Source of the DNA: an uncultured bacterium
Lineage (GTDB): Bacteria; Bacillota; Clostridia; Oscillospirales; Acutalibacteraceae
DNA: 13,592 nucleotides
Direction of reading: 5' to 3'
Assembly (NCBI GenBank): GCA_934875675.1
Contig: CAKXIK010000008.1
Location: 63,056 to 76,647 of the forward strand
Shown: in pieces, positions 5,366-12,961 of the stretch
Layout: the number at the start of each line of letters is the position of its first letter
How positions within the stretch are numbered: the stretch's first letter is position 1
The notes under the pieces: generated by a model
The model's input: only the letters and a program-made list of their open reading frames with translations
What the model was told of the DNA's origin: nothing
Databases searched by the model: none
Position numbers and translations under genes: made by a program

Positions 5366-7303
5366 ATGTCCGTTGTAAAAGTGTGCGCCGTCAGTATAAT
5401 CGGCAAAATGAGCGTATTGGATCAGGTTGTGTCGATCTGTGAAGGTCTTGCGGATTTTCATCCAGATAACGCGCTTTCCTTTTTTTCAGACACCAAAGGG
5501 TTTGTTGCGCTGAATGAACCGAATCCGTATGCGCCGGCATTGCAGCGAATACAGGAAGCAATTTCTCTTGCTGGGAAAACCCTCTCGGGAAATCCGGTCA
5601 AAGCTCTGCCTGAAAACGCAGATTTGATGGAGTTTGTGGAACGTTACACAAACTCTATGATGGATTTTCGAAGTCGCCAGCAGACTCTTTTACAGGAAAA
5701 AGAAGTTATTGCACAATCCATTGAGGAACTTGATCATTTTGTCGGATTGAATGTTGATATTGATGAAATGATAAAATGCAGATATATTAAGGTTCGTTTC
5801 GGAAGACTCCCGCGGGAGAGCGTGGAAAAGCTGAAAGCTTATAACGACAACCCGTATGTCCTGTTTTTCCCCGCAACCTCAACGCCGGAGTTTTCCTGGG
5901 GTGTTTATTTTGCGCCTCTGGAAAATGTTGCCGAGGTTGACCGTATTTTTTCCAGTCTTTATTTTGAGCGAATTCGTCTGCCCGCATCGGTGGAAACACC
6001 GGAGCATGCCATTGAAGAATTAAAAAAACAGCAGGAGGAAGCGGAAACAGAGCTTGCCTCGCTCAATAACGAAATCGAAACTTATTTTACGCAAGAATAT
6101 CAGGAAGCGCTTTATGCGCAAAAAGAACTGGAACGTCTCTCACTGATTGCAGAAACAAAGAAATATGCGGCGCAATACACCGATAATTTTATTTTAACCG
6201 GTTGGGTTCCGGAAACGGAAACAAAAGAGCTGTTTGCTATGCTCGATCCGATTCCAAGTGTGGAGTATACCACGGAAAAGGCGGATACGCTGCTGCAAAA
6301 CTCACCTCCGGTCAAATTAAAAAATCCGAAGGTATTCAAGCCGTTCGAATTCTTTGTGGATTTGTATGGTTTGCCAAGCTATGACGAGGTGGATCCAACA
6401 CCACTTGTTGCTATCACCTATACTGTTTTGTTCGGCATCATGTTTGGTGATGTTGGGCAGGGAATCATTCTTTCGGTCATCGGATATCTGATGTGGCGGC
6501 TGAAAAAAATGCAGCTTGGAAGAATTCTGATTCCGTGCGGAATTTCCGCTGCGGTGTTTGGTCTGGTGTTCGGTTCTGTATTTGGCTTTGAACATGCTCT
6601 GGATCCGTTTTATCGGGTGCTTGGTTTTGCAGAAAAGCCAATTGAAGTTACTGCGTCAGACACCATGAATACCATCATCTTCAGTGCGGTCGGCATCGGT
6701 TGCGCGTTGGTCGTGGTTGCAATGCTGATCAACATTTATTCCTGTTTCAAGCAGAAAAATATCGGTTCGGCACTGTTTAGTGCAAATGGTGTTGCAGGGC
6801 TGATCTTTTATGGGTCGGTGCTTGTTTTTGCCGTTCAAATGCTGATGAATCTTTCTGTGGTTCCAACGGTGGTGCTGATTGTCTTGCTTTGTGCGTCACT
6901 TTTTGTATTGTTCCTCAGTGAACCGCTGGTAAAGCTGGTGAATCATGAGCCGGACTGGAAGCCGGAAAAAATTGTTGAATTCATCATGCAGAGCTTTTTC
7001 GAGCTTTTTGAAACGGTTCTGAGTTATGTGACAAACACAATGTCATTCCTGCGTGTCGGCGCGTTTGTTCTGGTGCATGCCGGTATGATGATGGTGGTGT
7101 TTACCCTGGCAGGAATGTCCTCCGGCATCGGTTATATTCTGATTGTCGTGATCGGCAATGTGGTTGTCATGGGTATGGAAGGTTTGCTGGTTGGTATTCA
7201 AGTTCTGCGTCTGGAATTCTATGAGATATTCAGTCGGTTTTTCAAAGGCGAGGGTCGTCCGTTCCGCGCAGCACGCGAACTGGCGTCTTCGTCTGAAAAA
7301 TAA
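5366..7303 (+). CDS. ntpI: V-type ATPase subunit I (membrane stator, subunit a homologue)
   Basis: A 645-residue protein, of normal length, that forms the stator part of the motor and provides the ion half-channels. The N-terminal half (about 1-325) is a soluble arm with a long coiled coil near 215-265 that meets the peripheral stalks. The membrane half begins after LPSYDEVDPTPLVAITYTVL (about 335-354) with GIMFGDVGQG, and contains seven or eight helices. The motif TMSFLRVGAFVLVHAGMM carries Arg563, and the last helix GIQVLRLEFYEIFSRFF carries Arg615. These match the conserved arginines that face the rotor glutamate. The frame extends 13 codons upstream, but the ATG at 5366 with AAAGGA before it gives the usual N-terminus MSVVKVCAVSIIGKM. 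It is followed 37 bases later by subunit K, its rotor partner. Confidence 0.95.
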   Translation: MSVVKVCAVSIIGKMSVLDQVVSICEGLADFHPDNALSFFSDTKGFVALNEPNPYAPALQRIQEAISLAGKTLSGNPVKALPENADLMEFVERYTNSMMDFRSRQQTLLQEKEVIAQSIEELDHFVGLNVDIDEMIKCRYIKVRFGRLPRESVEKLKAYNDNPYVLFFPATSTPEFSWGVYFAPLENVAEVDRIFSSLYFERIRLPASVETPEHAIEELKKQQEEAETELASLNNEIETYFTQEYQEALYAQKELERLSLIAETKKYAAQYTDNFILTGWVPETETKELFAMLDPIPSVEYTTEKADTLLQNSPPVKLKNPKVFKPFEFFVDLYGLPSYDEVDPTPLVAITYTVLFGIMFGDVGQGIILSVIGYLMWRLKKMQLGRILIPCGISAAVFGLVFGSVFGFEHALDPFYRVLGFAEKPIEVTASDTMNTIIFSAVGIGCALVVVAMLINIYSCFKQKNIGSALFSANGVAGLIFYGSVLVFAVQMLMNLSVVPTVVLIVLLCASLFVLFLSEPLVKLVNHEPDWKPEKIVEFIMQSFFELFETVLSYVTNTMSFLRVGAFVLVHAGMMMVVFTLAGMSSGIGYILIVVIGNVVVMGMEGLLVGIQVLRLEFYEIFSRFFKGEGRPFRAARELASSSEK

Positions 7304-7340
7304 ATATAAACAAAGATAACGCAATAAATTTGGAGGTATC

Positions 7341-7805
7341 ATGATGATTTACTTTTTACTGTTGATTCCCGTTGCTCTTCTGGTTGCTACTGTGATTTAT
7401 GCAATTCGTATGGTTCAAAACGGTAAAAGCCCACGGAAAGCTGCCACCATGCAGCTGTTGAGCTTTTTGGCTGTATGTGTGGTTTCGTTTGCGCTGCCAT
7501 TTGCTGCGCAGGCTGCCGAAACCGGTGACACAACGGCTTCCACCAGTGAAACGTCTACAACGTCTGCCCAAATGGCAGCTGCTACCGATGGTTCCAAGGG
7601 TCTTGGCCTCTTGGCAGCAGCTCTGGTTACCGGTCTTGCGGGTATCGGCGGCGGTATTGCCGTTGCTGCTGCTGCTCCGGCTGCAATTGGTGCAACCTCC
7701 GAGGATCCGAAGGCATTCGGTAAGTCGCTGATCTTTGTTGCACTGGGTGAAGGTATCGCGATCTATGGTCTGCTGATCTCCATCATGATCTTGAATAAGA
7801 TCTGA
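7341..7805 (+). CDS. ntpK: V-type ATPase subunit K (rotor ring, c subunit) with N-terminal extension
   Basis: The 154-residue rotor subunit. Residues 86-115 and 127-151 form a classic c-type hairpin: GLAGIGGGIAVAAAAPAAIG, the polar loop SEDPKAFGK, and LIFVALGEGIAIYGLL with the ion-binding Glu137. The loop faces the cytoplasm and touches the central shaft. Before it lie two further hydrophobic segments, 2-22 and 38-55, joined by a basic loop with K29, R32 and K33. A Thr/Ser-rich linker follows (60-83). In the well-known four-helix NtpK of Enterococcus the first pair resembles the second. Here it does not, and neither extra helix has an acidic residue. The second segment ends in AAQA-AE (56-60), like a signal peptidase site. 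The start has GGAGG four bases before the ATG. Canonical Na+ ligands (a Gln in the first helix, Ser/Thr after the Glu) are not evident, so protons are the likelier ion, by inference. Confidence 0.93.
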   Translation: MMIYFLLLIPVALLVATVIYAIRMVQNGKSPRKAATMQLLSFLAVCVVSFALPFAAQAAETGDTTASTSETSTTSAQMAAATDGSKGLGLLAAALVTGLAGIGGGIAVAAAAPAAIGATSEDPKAFGKSLIFVALGEGIAIYGLLISIMILNKI

Positions 7806-7826
7806 TCAAGATAAGCTTGTGCGGCG

Positions 7827-7847
7827 GTGTTTTCAGTGCGAGAACAC
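7827..7847 (+). other. Hairpin in the spacer behind ntpK
   Basis: An 8-bp stem with one G-U wobble (7827-7834 with 7840-7847, 5-base loop) extends by two more pairs outward to 7825-7849. It sits 21 bases behind the stop of the rotor subunit gene. There is no U tract, so it is not a standard terminator. It could protect the ntpK message or adjust the amounts of upstream against downstream gene products. Confidence 0.5.
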
Positions 7848-7900
7848 TGGATTATATCGCTGGTTTGCAAAAAAATTGATGTAATGGGACGGTGAGTGCA

Positions 7901-8209
7901 GTGCGCTATTACTTAATCAGTGATAATGTGGATACCATTGTCGGCATGCGTCTCGCCGGAATCGACGGGGTACTGGTTCATGAATCCGGAGAAGTGCAGC
8001 GGGCGCTCAAAGAAGCCATCGAAATGGATGATGTTGCAGTTATTTTGATGACAGAACGGCTGGTCAAACTTTGTCCGGAAACGGTGTATGATTTGAAGCT
8101 GCACCGGCACCGCCCGCTGATTGTGGAAATCCCGGACCGCCACGGCAATGGCCGCGCAAAGGATTCGATTACGCGCTATGTGCGCGAGGCGATCGGTGTT
8201 AAGGTATAA
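7901..8209 (+). CDS. ntpF: V-type ATPase subunit F (central shaft)
   Basis: A 102-residue soluble protein with the Rossmann-like fold of the family. Together with subunit D it forms the rotating central shaft, sitting on subunit C. The N-terminus RYYLISDNVDTIVGMRLAGI is typical, then a helix with SGEVQRALKEAI, the strand VAVILMTERLV, and the strand RPLIVEIPDRHG, ending with SITRYVREAIGVKV. Two GTG codons could start it. The second, at 7901, gives the usual family N-terminus with GGTGAG (7891-7896) upstream. The first, at 7892, would add three residues. In the Enterococcus naming this subunit is NtpG. The symbol used here follows the A/V-type lettering. The gene is intact, with 78 bases before subunit E. 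Confidence 0.92.
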   Translation: MRYYLISDNVDTIVGMRLAGIDGVLVHESGEVQRALKEAIEMDDVAVILMTERLVKLCPETVYDLKLHRHRPLIVEIPDRHGNGRAKDSITRYVREAIGVKV

Positions 8210-8287
8210 GCAAGCGGAGAACAGTGAAAATCAACCGCTATGCAGTTTCGCCGGAATACCCGGCAGAAATCGGAAAGGGATGATCCG

Positions 8288-8881
8288 ATGAATAACGAAA
8301 ACGAAAAGGTCGGCAAATTTTTGCAGGCCATCAACGACTACGCCAAGGAGCAACGCCAGAAAATCCTCGACGAAGTGCGTGAATATTACAGCGAAGAAAT
8401 GGAACGCGCCCAAAAGGAAGCGTTGAGCGACGCACAGCAGCTGGTGGAACGGGAAAAAGCACAAAATCGCAACCGGATTCGCCATGAGCTTTCCCGCCAA
8501 GAGCTGGAAGCGAAAAAGCAGCTGATTTCTCATCGAGCTAATCTGGTGGATGGTGTTTTTCATGATGTTTCGGAAAAACTGCTCGAATATACAGCAACAC
8601 CCGAATATGAACAGTTTCTCAAAAAGATTGCCGCAGATCTTTCCAATGTACTTGCCGATGTAAGCTCTGAGCTCTATATCCGCAAGGAGGATGAAGCGCA
8701 CATTCCGGCAATCAGGGAAGCGTTTGGTGATTGTGAAATCAAATTTTCGGATGAGGTTCGTCTGGGCGGAATCCTCGGCATCAGCCGCCAGCGTGCTATC
8801 GTAGCAGATGAAACGCTGGATGCGCGCTTGGAGGCACAACGCACCTGGTTTGCCGCAAATTCCGGGCTGACCATCAGCTGA
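8288..8881 (+). CDS. ntpE: V-type ATPase subunit E (peripheral stalk)
   Basis: A 197-residue protein that pairs with subunit G/H in the peripheral stalks. Residues 1-95 form a long charged helix (KVGKFLQAINDYAKEQRQKI onward to QELEAKKQLISHRANLV). The C-terminal alpha/beta domain caps the stalk at the top of the head, and its landmark is RLGGILGISRQRAIVADETL followed by DARLEAQRTWF. The frame is open upstream to 8240, but the ATG at 8288 has GAAAGGGA eight bases before it and gives the usual length. An overlapping long - strand frame (8231-9676) is a shadow of this gene and of subunit A. The spacer to subunit A is 60 bases and contains a small hairpin. Confidently identified. Confidence 0.93.
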   Translation: MNNENEKVGKFLQAINDYAKEQRQKILDEVREYYSEEMERAQKEALSDAQQLVEREKAQNRNRIRHELSRQELEAKKQLISHRANLVDGVFHDVSEKLLEYTATPEYEQFLKKIAADLSNVLADVSSELYIRKEDEAHIPAIREAFGDCEIKFSDEVRLGGILGISRQRAIVADETLDARLEAQRTWFAANSGLTIS

Positions 8882-8896
8882 CGCGATAGAATTCGG

Positions 8897-8917
8897 AACC
8901 GATGCAAGGCTTCGGTT
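8897..8917 (+). other. Small hairpin in the E-A spacer
   Basis: A 6-bp perfect stem, AACCGA with TCGGTT (8897-8902 with 8912-8917, 9-base loop), stands just upstream of the GGAAAGG ribosome binding site of subunit A. It could affect initiation or message processing. It may also be chance. Confidence 0.3.
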
Positions 8918-8941
8918 TGTGGAAAGGCATGGTCGTATTTT

Positions 8942-10717
8942 ATGGAAAATAATAATGTGATTTTCGGCGTTAACGGCCCAGTGGTCACCGTACGCAACAC
9001 CAAATCCTTTTCCATGATGGAAATGGTATACGTTGGAAACGCGCGTTTGATCGGAGAGGTAATCGGGATTACCGATCAGGTCACGACGATTCAGGTTTAC
9101 GAGGAAACCACGGGAATCCGGCCGGGAGAACCAGTGGAAGGCAGCGGAAGTCAAATGACCGTTACGCTCGGTCCTGGCATCCTCAGTAATATTTTTGATG
9201 GAATTGAGCGTCCGCTCAAGGCGATCGAATCGCAAAGCGGCGCATTTATCGGCAGAGGAATGGCGATACCGCCGCTGGACGAACAAAAAAAGTGGAATGT
9301 TACGCTTTGTGTAAAGCCCGGTGATCAGCTTAATGCGGGTATGATTTATGCGGAATGTCCGGAAACGGAACTGATTCGTCATAAAATGCTTGTTCCCCCA
9401 ACCTTGGGTGGTACGGTTACAAAAGTGGTTCCGGACGGCAGCTATGCGCTCAACGATACTATTGTGGTGTTGACGGACAAAAAAGGTATCGAGCATCCGC
9501 TTTCTCTTTGTCAAAAATGGCCGATTCGGATTCCCCGCCCGGTGGAGCAGCGTTGTCAGGCGGTCATTCCGTTGATTACCGGCCAGCGCGTAATTGATAC
9601 GTTTTTCCCGATTTCCAAGGGAGGAACTGCAGCAATTCCGGGCGGATTCGGTACTGGAAAAACCATGACGCAGCATCAGCTTGCAAAATGGTGCGATGCA
9701 GATATTATCGTCTATGTGGGCTGCGGAGAACGTGGCAACGAGATGTCACAGGTTTTGGAAGAGTTTTCCGGTTTGATTGACCCGAAATCGGGCAGACCGC
9801 TGACAGATCGAACCGTGCTGATTGCCAATACGTCCAACATGCCGGTTGCTGCCCGTGAGGCTTCCATTTATACGGGTATTACACTGGCGGAATATTATCG
9901 TGATATGGGATACCATGTTGCAATTATGGCAGATTCCACTTCCCGCTGGGCAGAAGCACTGCGTGAAATTTCCGGTCGGTTGGAGGAGATGCCCGCAGAA
10001 GAAGGCTTCCCGGCATATTTGCCATCGCGCCTTTCAGAATTCTATGAGCGCGCCGGCATGGTGCAGACGCTATCCGGTTCGGAAGGCTCGGTCTCCATCA
10101 TCGGTGCCGTTTCGCCGCAGGGTTCTGATTTTTCGGAACCGGTTACACAAAACACCAAGCGCTTTACCCGTTGTTTTTGGGCGCTGGATAAATCGCTGGC
10201 CTATGCCCGTCACTATCCGGCAATCAACTGGATGACAAGCTACAGTGAATATTTTACCGATCTTGATCCGTGGTACGAGCAGCATCTTGGCCGTGAGTTT
10301 ATTAAATACCGCAAGAAGCTCAATCGAATTCTGCAGGAAGAAAACAAGCTGATGGAAATTGTCAAGCTGATCGGTGCCGACGTGCTGCCGGATGACCAGA
10401 AGCTTGTCATCGAAATCGCACGGGTGATCCGTGTGGGCTTTTTGCAGCAGAATGCGTTTCATGCAGAGGATACCTATGTCCCGCTGGAAAAGCAAAAGCG
10501 CATGATGGAAATCATCTTGTACCTCTATGATGGGTGCCGCCGTGTGGTGGCAGCGTCTATTCCGCTGTCGGAGCTGACGGCGCGCGGATTGTTTGATAAG
10601 CTTGTCAAAATAAAATATGATATTCCGAACGATTCTCTTGACCTTTTTGAGAATTACAAGCAGGAAATCGATGCGACGATTACAGAGCTGCTCAGTGCAG
10701 CAGGTGCCGCCGTTTAA
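8942..10717 (+). CDS. ntpA: V-type ATPase catalytic subunit A
   Basis: The 591-residue catalytic subunit. Three copies alternate with subunit B in the head and hydrolyse or make ATP. The N-terminal beta barrel (about 1-75) starts FGVNGPVVTVRNTKSFSMME. The A-specific bulge domain follows (about 110-190). The Walker A loop is GGFGTGKT at 234-241 with Lys240. The catalytic glutamate region is GCGERGNEM (Glu263). The Walker B region ends in the strand VAIMADSTSRWAEALRE with Asp331. The motif LPSRLSEFYERAG and the arginine-rich helical C-terminal domain (about 440-591) complete the family. The length is normal and no key residue is missing. The ATG at 8942 has GGAAAGG about 14 bases before it, a long spacing, but the N-terminus fits the family. 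Subunit B follows after 101 bases, the longest spacer in the operon. Confidence 0.97.
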   Translation: MENNNVIFGVNGPVVTVRNTKSFSMMEMVYVGNARLIGEVIGITDQVTTIQVYEETTGIRPGEPVEGSGSQMTVTLGPGILSNIFDGIERPLKAIESQSGAFIGRGMAIPPLDEQKKWNVTLCVKPGDQLNAGMIYAECPETELIRHKMLVPPTLGGTVTKVVPDGSYALNDTIVVLTDKKGIEHPLSLCQKWPIRIPRPVEQRCQAVIPLITGQRVIDTFFPISKGGTAAIPGGFGTGKTMTQHQLAKWCDADIIVYVGCGERGNEMSQVLEEFSGLIDPKSGRPLTDRTVLIANTSNMPVAAREASIYTGITLAEYYRDMGYHVAIMADSTSRWAEALREISGRLEEMPAEEGFPAYLPSRLSEFYERAGMVQTLSGSEGSVSIIGAVSPQGSDFSEPVTQNTKRFTRCFWALDKSLAYARHYPAINWMTSYSEYFTDLDPWYEQHLGREFIKYRKKLNRILQEENKLMEIVKLIGADVLPDDQKLVIEIARVIRVGFLQQNAFHAEDTYVPLEKQKRMMEIILYLYDGCRRVVAASIPLSELTARGLFDKLVKIKYDIPNDSLDLFENYKQEIDATITELLSAAGAAV

Positions 10718-10818
10718 TCCGGTGGATCAAAAGTTTCGCGGAGCGCAGCTTTTGAAGCAGTTTTCAGCCGGAATTGCCACAAAATTGCGGCTCGGCGGAA
10801 AGGCGTGATAAATAAAGT

Positions 10819-12282
10819 ATGATTCTTGATTATATTGGCGTGAATGAAATCAGCGGTTCGCTGATTGTGCTCGACGACGTGGAGAACGCCTCCTTTGAAG
10901 AAGTTGTCGATATCCGGTTAGACGATGGTTCCCAGCGTACCGGACGTATAGTTCAGCTTGACGGCAGGCGTGCGGTGGTGCAGGTGTTTGAGGGCACACG
11001 TGGTATTTCCCTGGAAAACACACGTACTCGTCTGCGTGGCCGTCCCATGGAAATTCCGCTTTCACCGGAAATCCTCGGTCGCGTGTTTGACGGTGCCGGC
11101 AGACCGATTGACGGATTAGGAGAGGTTTTTCCCGACGAATACCGCAACATCAACGGTACCGCAATCAATCCGGTTTCTCGTGTTTACCCCAAAAACTATA
11201 TCAGTACCGGTATCTCGAGTATTGATGTGTTGATGACCTTGATTCGCGGTCAGAAGCTGCCGATTTTCTCTGGTTCCGGCATGAAACATAATGAGCTTGC
11301 GGTACAGATTGTGCGGCAGGCTAAGATAGCAGAGGATGAAGGCGCAGAATTTGCCGTTGTGTTTGCAGCAATGGGTGTAAAAAATGATGTGGCCGATTAC
11401 TTCCGCCGTTCGTTCGATGAATCCGGTGTGTTGCAAAAGGTTACGATGTTCCTGAATCTTTCCAATGATCCGATTATTGAACGCACATTAACTCCCCGCT
11501 GCGCTCTGACGGCGGCAGAATATCTTGCCTTTGAGCTTGGAATGCACATTCTGGTTATCATGACCGATATGACATCCTATGCGGAGGCATTGCGCGAATT
11601 CTCATCCTCCAAGGGTGAGATTCCCGGTCGAAAAGGTTATCCGGGTTACCTTTATTCCGATCTTGCCTCGCTGTACGAGCGCGCGGGCATGATTAAAGGC
11701 AGCAAAGGTTCTGTGACACAGATTCCGATTCTGACGATGCCGAATGATGATATTACGCACCCGGTGCCGGATTTGACGGGCTATATCACCGAGGGACAAA
11801 TCGTTCTCGACCGCGGACTCGACAGTTCCGGAATCTATCCGCCGGTTGCGGTACTGCCGTCACTTTCCCGTTTGATGAAGGACGGTATTGGTGAAGGATA
11901 TACCCGTGTGGACCATTCAGCACTTTCCAATCAGCTGTTTGCTTCTTATGCAAAGGTGCAGGATGCCCGTTCTTTGGCTTCCGTTATTGGTGAAGAAGAG
12001 CTTTCGCCGCTTGATCAAAAGTATCTGGAGTTTGGCAGATTATTTGAAAGCCGTTTTTTAACGCAGCGAGTCAATGAGGCACGTACCATCGACCAGAGCC
12101 TTGACCTTGGCTGGGAACTCCTTTCCACCTTGCCGCGCGGGGAACTGGATCGAGTGGATGATGCTCTGTTGAATGAGCACTACAAGCCGCAAACTGAAAC
12201 GGAAAGCGATCCTTTGCTACAGATGACACAGGAGGAGCTGCCCATCGGTGATACACCGGCGGCCATTTCTGATGTAAAATAA
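10819..12282 (+). CDS. ntpB: V-type ATPase regulatory subunit B
   Basis: The 487-residue non-catalytic nucleotide-site subunit of the head, alternating with A. The N-terminal barrel reads YIGVNEISGSLIVLDDVENA. The degenerate P-loop is SGSGMKHNELA at 151-161, without the Walker A lysine-threonine pair, as expected for B. Landmarks that follow are FLNLSNDPIIERTLTPRCAL, ILVIMTDMTSYAEALREFSS and GRKGYPGYLYSDLASLYERA, then ITEGQIVLDRGL. The C-terminal helical domain ends in an acidic tail of about 30 residues after LNEHYKPQTE, somewhat longer than the core of the family needs. The start ATG at 10819 is supported by the family N-terminus. A purine-rich GGCGGAAAGG lies farther upstream than usual. 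Subunit D follows after 52 bases. Confidence 0.97.
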   Translation: MILDYIGVNEISGSLIVLDDVENASFEEVVDIRLDDGSQRTGRIVQLDGRRAVVQVFEGTRGISLENTRTRLRGRPMEIPLSPEILGRVFDGAGRPIDGLGEVFPDEYRNINGTAINPVSRVYPKNYISTGISSIDVLMTLIRGQKLPIFSGSGMKHNELAVQIVRQAKIAEDEGAEFAVVFAAMGVKNDVADYFRRSFDESGVLQKVTMFLNLSNDPIIERTLTPRCALTAAEYLAFELGMHILVIMTDMTSYAEALREFSSSKGEIPGRKGYPGYLYSDLASLYERAGMIKGSKGSVTQIPILTMPNDDITHPVPDLTGYITEGQIVLDRGLDSSGIYPPVAVLPSLSRLMKDGIGEGYTRVDHSALSNQLFASYAKVQDARSLASVIGEEELSPLDQKYLEFGRLFESRFLTQRVNEARTIDQSLDLGWELLSTLPRGELDRVDDALLNEHYKPQTETESDPLLQMTQEELPIGDTPAAISDVK

Positions 12283-12334
12283 GAAATACGAACTTGTACT
12301 ATTTTTTAAATAATATCCGGAATGGAGGGAGCGT

Positions 12335-12955
12335 ATGGCTGCACAGGCAGTGCCGACCAAGGGCAATCTGATTGCAACAAAAAAATCTCTGGAACTTGCG
12401 CGCGTCGGTTATGAACTGCTCGACCGCAAACGCAATATCCTCATCCGGGAGATGATGATGCTCATTGATCGTGCTCAGGAAATTCAGAGTAAGATCGATT
12501 CCACCTATCATGATGCGTATGAAGCGCTTCAACATGCCAACATCACGCTGGGTATCTGCGAGGAGCTTGCGCAGACAGTGCCGATTGACAATCATCTGTC
12601 TATTTCTTTTCGCAGCGTGATGGGGGTCGAGATTCCAACGGTTACGCTGGAGGAAACAGAGATTGGAATCCCGTTTGGGCTTTCTTCATCCAATTCTGCG
12701 CTCGATGAGGCGTACCTCAAATTCGGGCAGGTGAAACGACTGACGGCTTCATTGGCAAGTGTAGAAAACAGTGTCTATCGTCTTGCCGACGCAATCAAAA
12801 AAACGCAGAAGCGTGCAAATGCTCTGCGTAACATCATCATACCTCGTTTTGAGGAGACGGTGAAGAACATTACCGATGCACTGGATGAAAAGGACCGCGA
12901 GGAGTTTTCCCGCATGAAGATCATCAAAAGACAAAAAGATCAGGCAGATTATTAA
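12335..12955 (+). CDS. ntpD: V-type ATPase subunit D (central shaft)
   Basis: A 206-residue, mostly helical protein that forms the coiled-coil axle inside the A3B3 head, with subunit F at its base. The N-terminus is typical: VPTKGNLIATKKSLELARVG followed by YELLDRKRNILIREM, the first axle helix. The middle (about 100-135) is the short domain that touches subunit F. The C-terminal axle helix starts near 138 and carries VYRLADAIKKTQKRANALRN, then IIIPRFEETVKNITDALDEK. The start is well supported by GGAGGGAG seven or so bases before the ATG. It is the last ATPase gene. Its stop (12953-12955) is followed within 6 to 15 bases by the end of an insertion sequence, and no ordinary terminator for the operon lies between. 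Confidence 0.95.
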   Translation: MAAQAVPTKGNLIATKKSLELARVGYELLDRKRNILIREMMMLIDRAQEIQSKIDSTYHDAYEALQHANITLGICEELAQTVPIDNHLSISFRSVMGVEIPTVTLEETEIGIPFGLSSSNSALDEAYLKFGQVKRLTASLASVENSVYRLADAIKKTQKRANALRNIIIPRFEETVKNITDALDEKDREEFSRMKIIKRQKDQADY

Positions 12956-12961
12956 GAAAAG

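Noticed and set aside
9641..9664. Glycine instead of proline in the Walker A loop of subunit A
   Set aside because: GGFGTGKT keeps all catalytic residues, and I regard it as a common variant in this group.
8231..9676. A 481-codon open frame on the - strand
   Set aside because: It lies opposite subunits E and A, which are certain. Its translation is rich in His, Arg, Cys and Phe with no recognisable domain, as expected of a shadow frame.
11269..11301. Missing Walker lysine in subunit B
   Set aside because: B subunits are normally non-catalytic and carry this degenerate loop, so it is not a defect.
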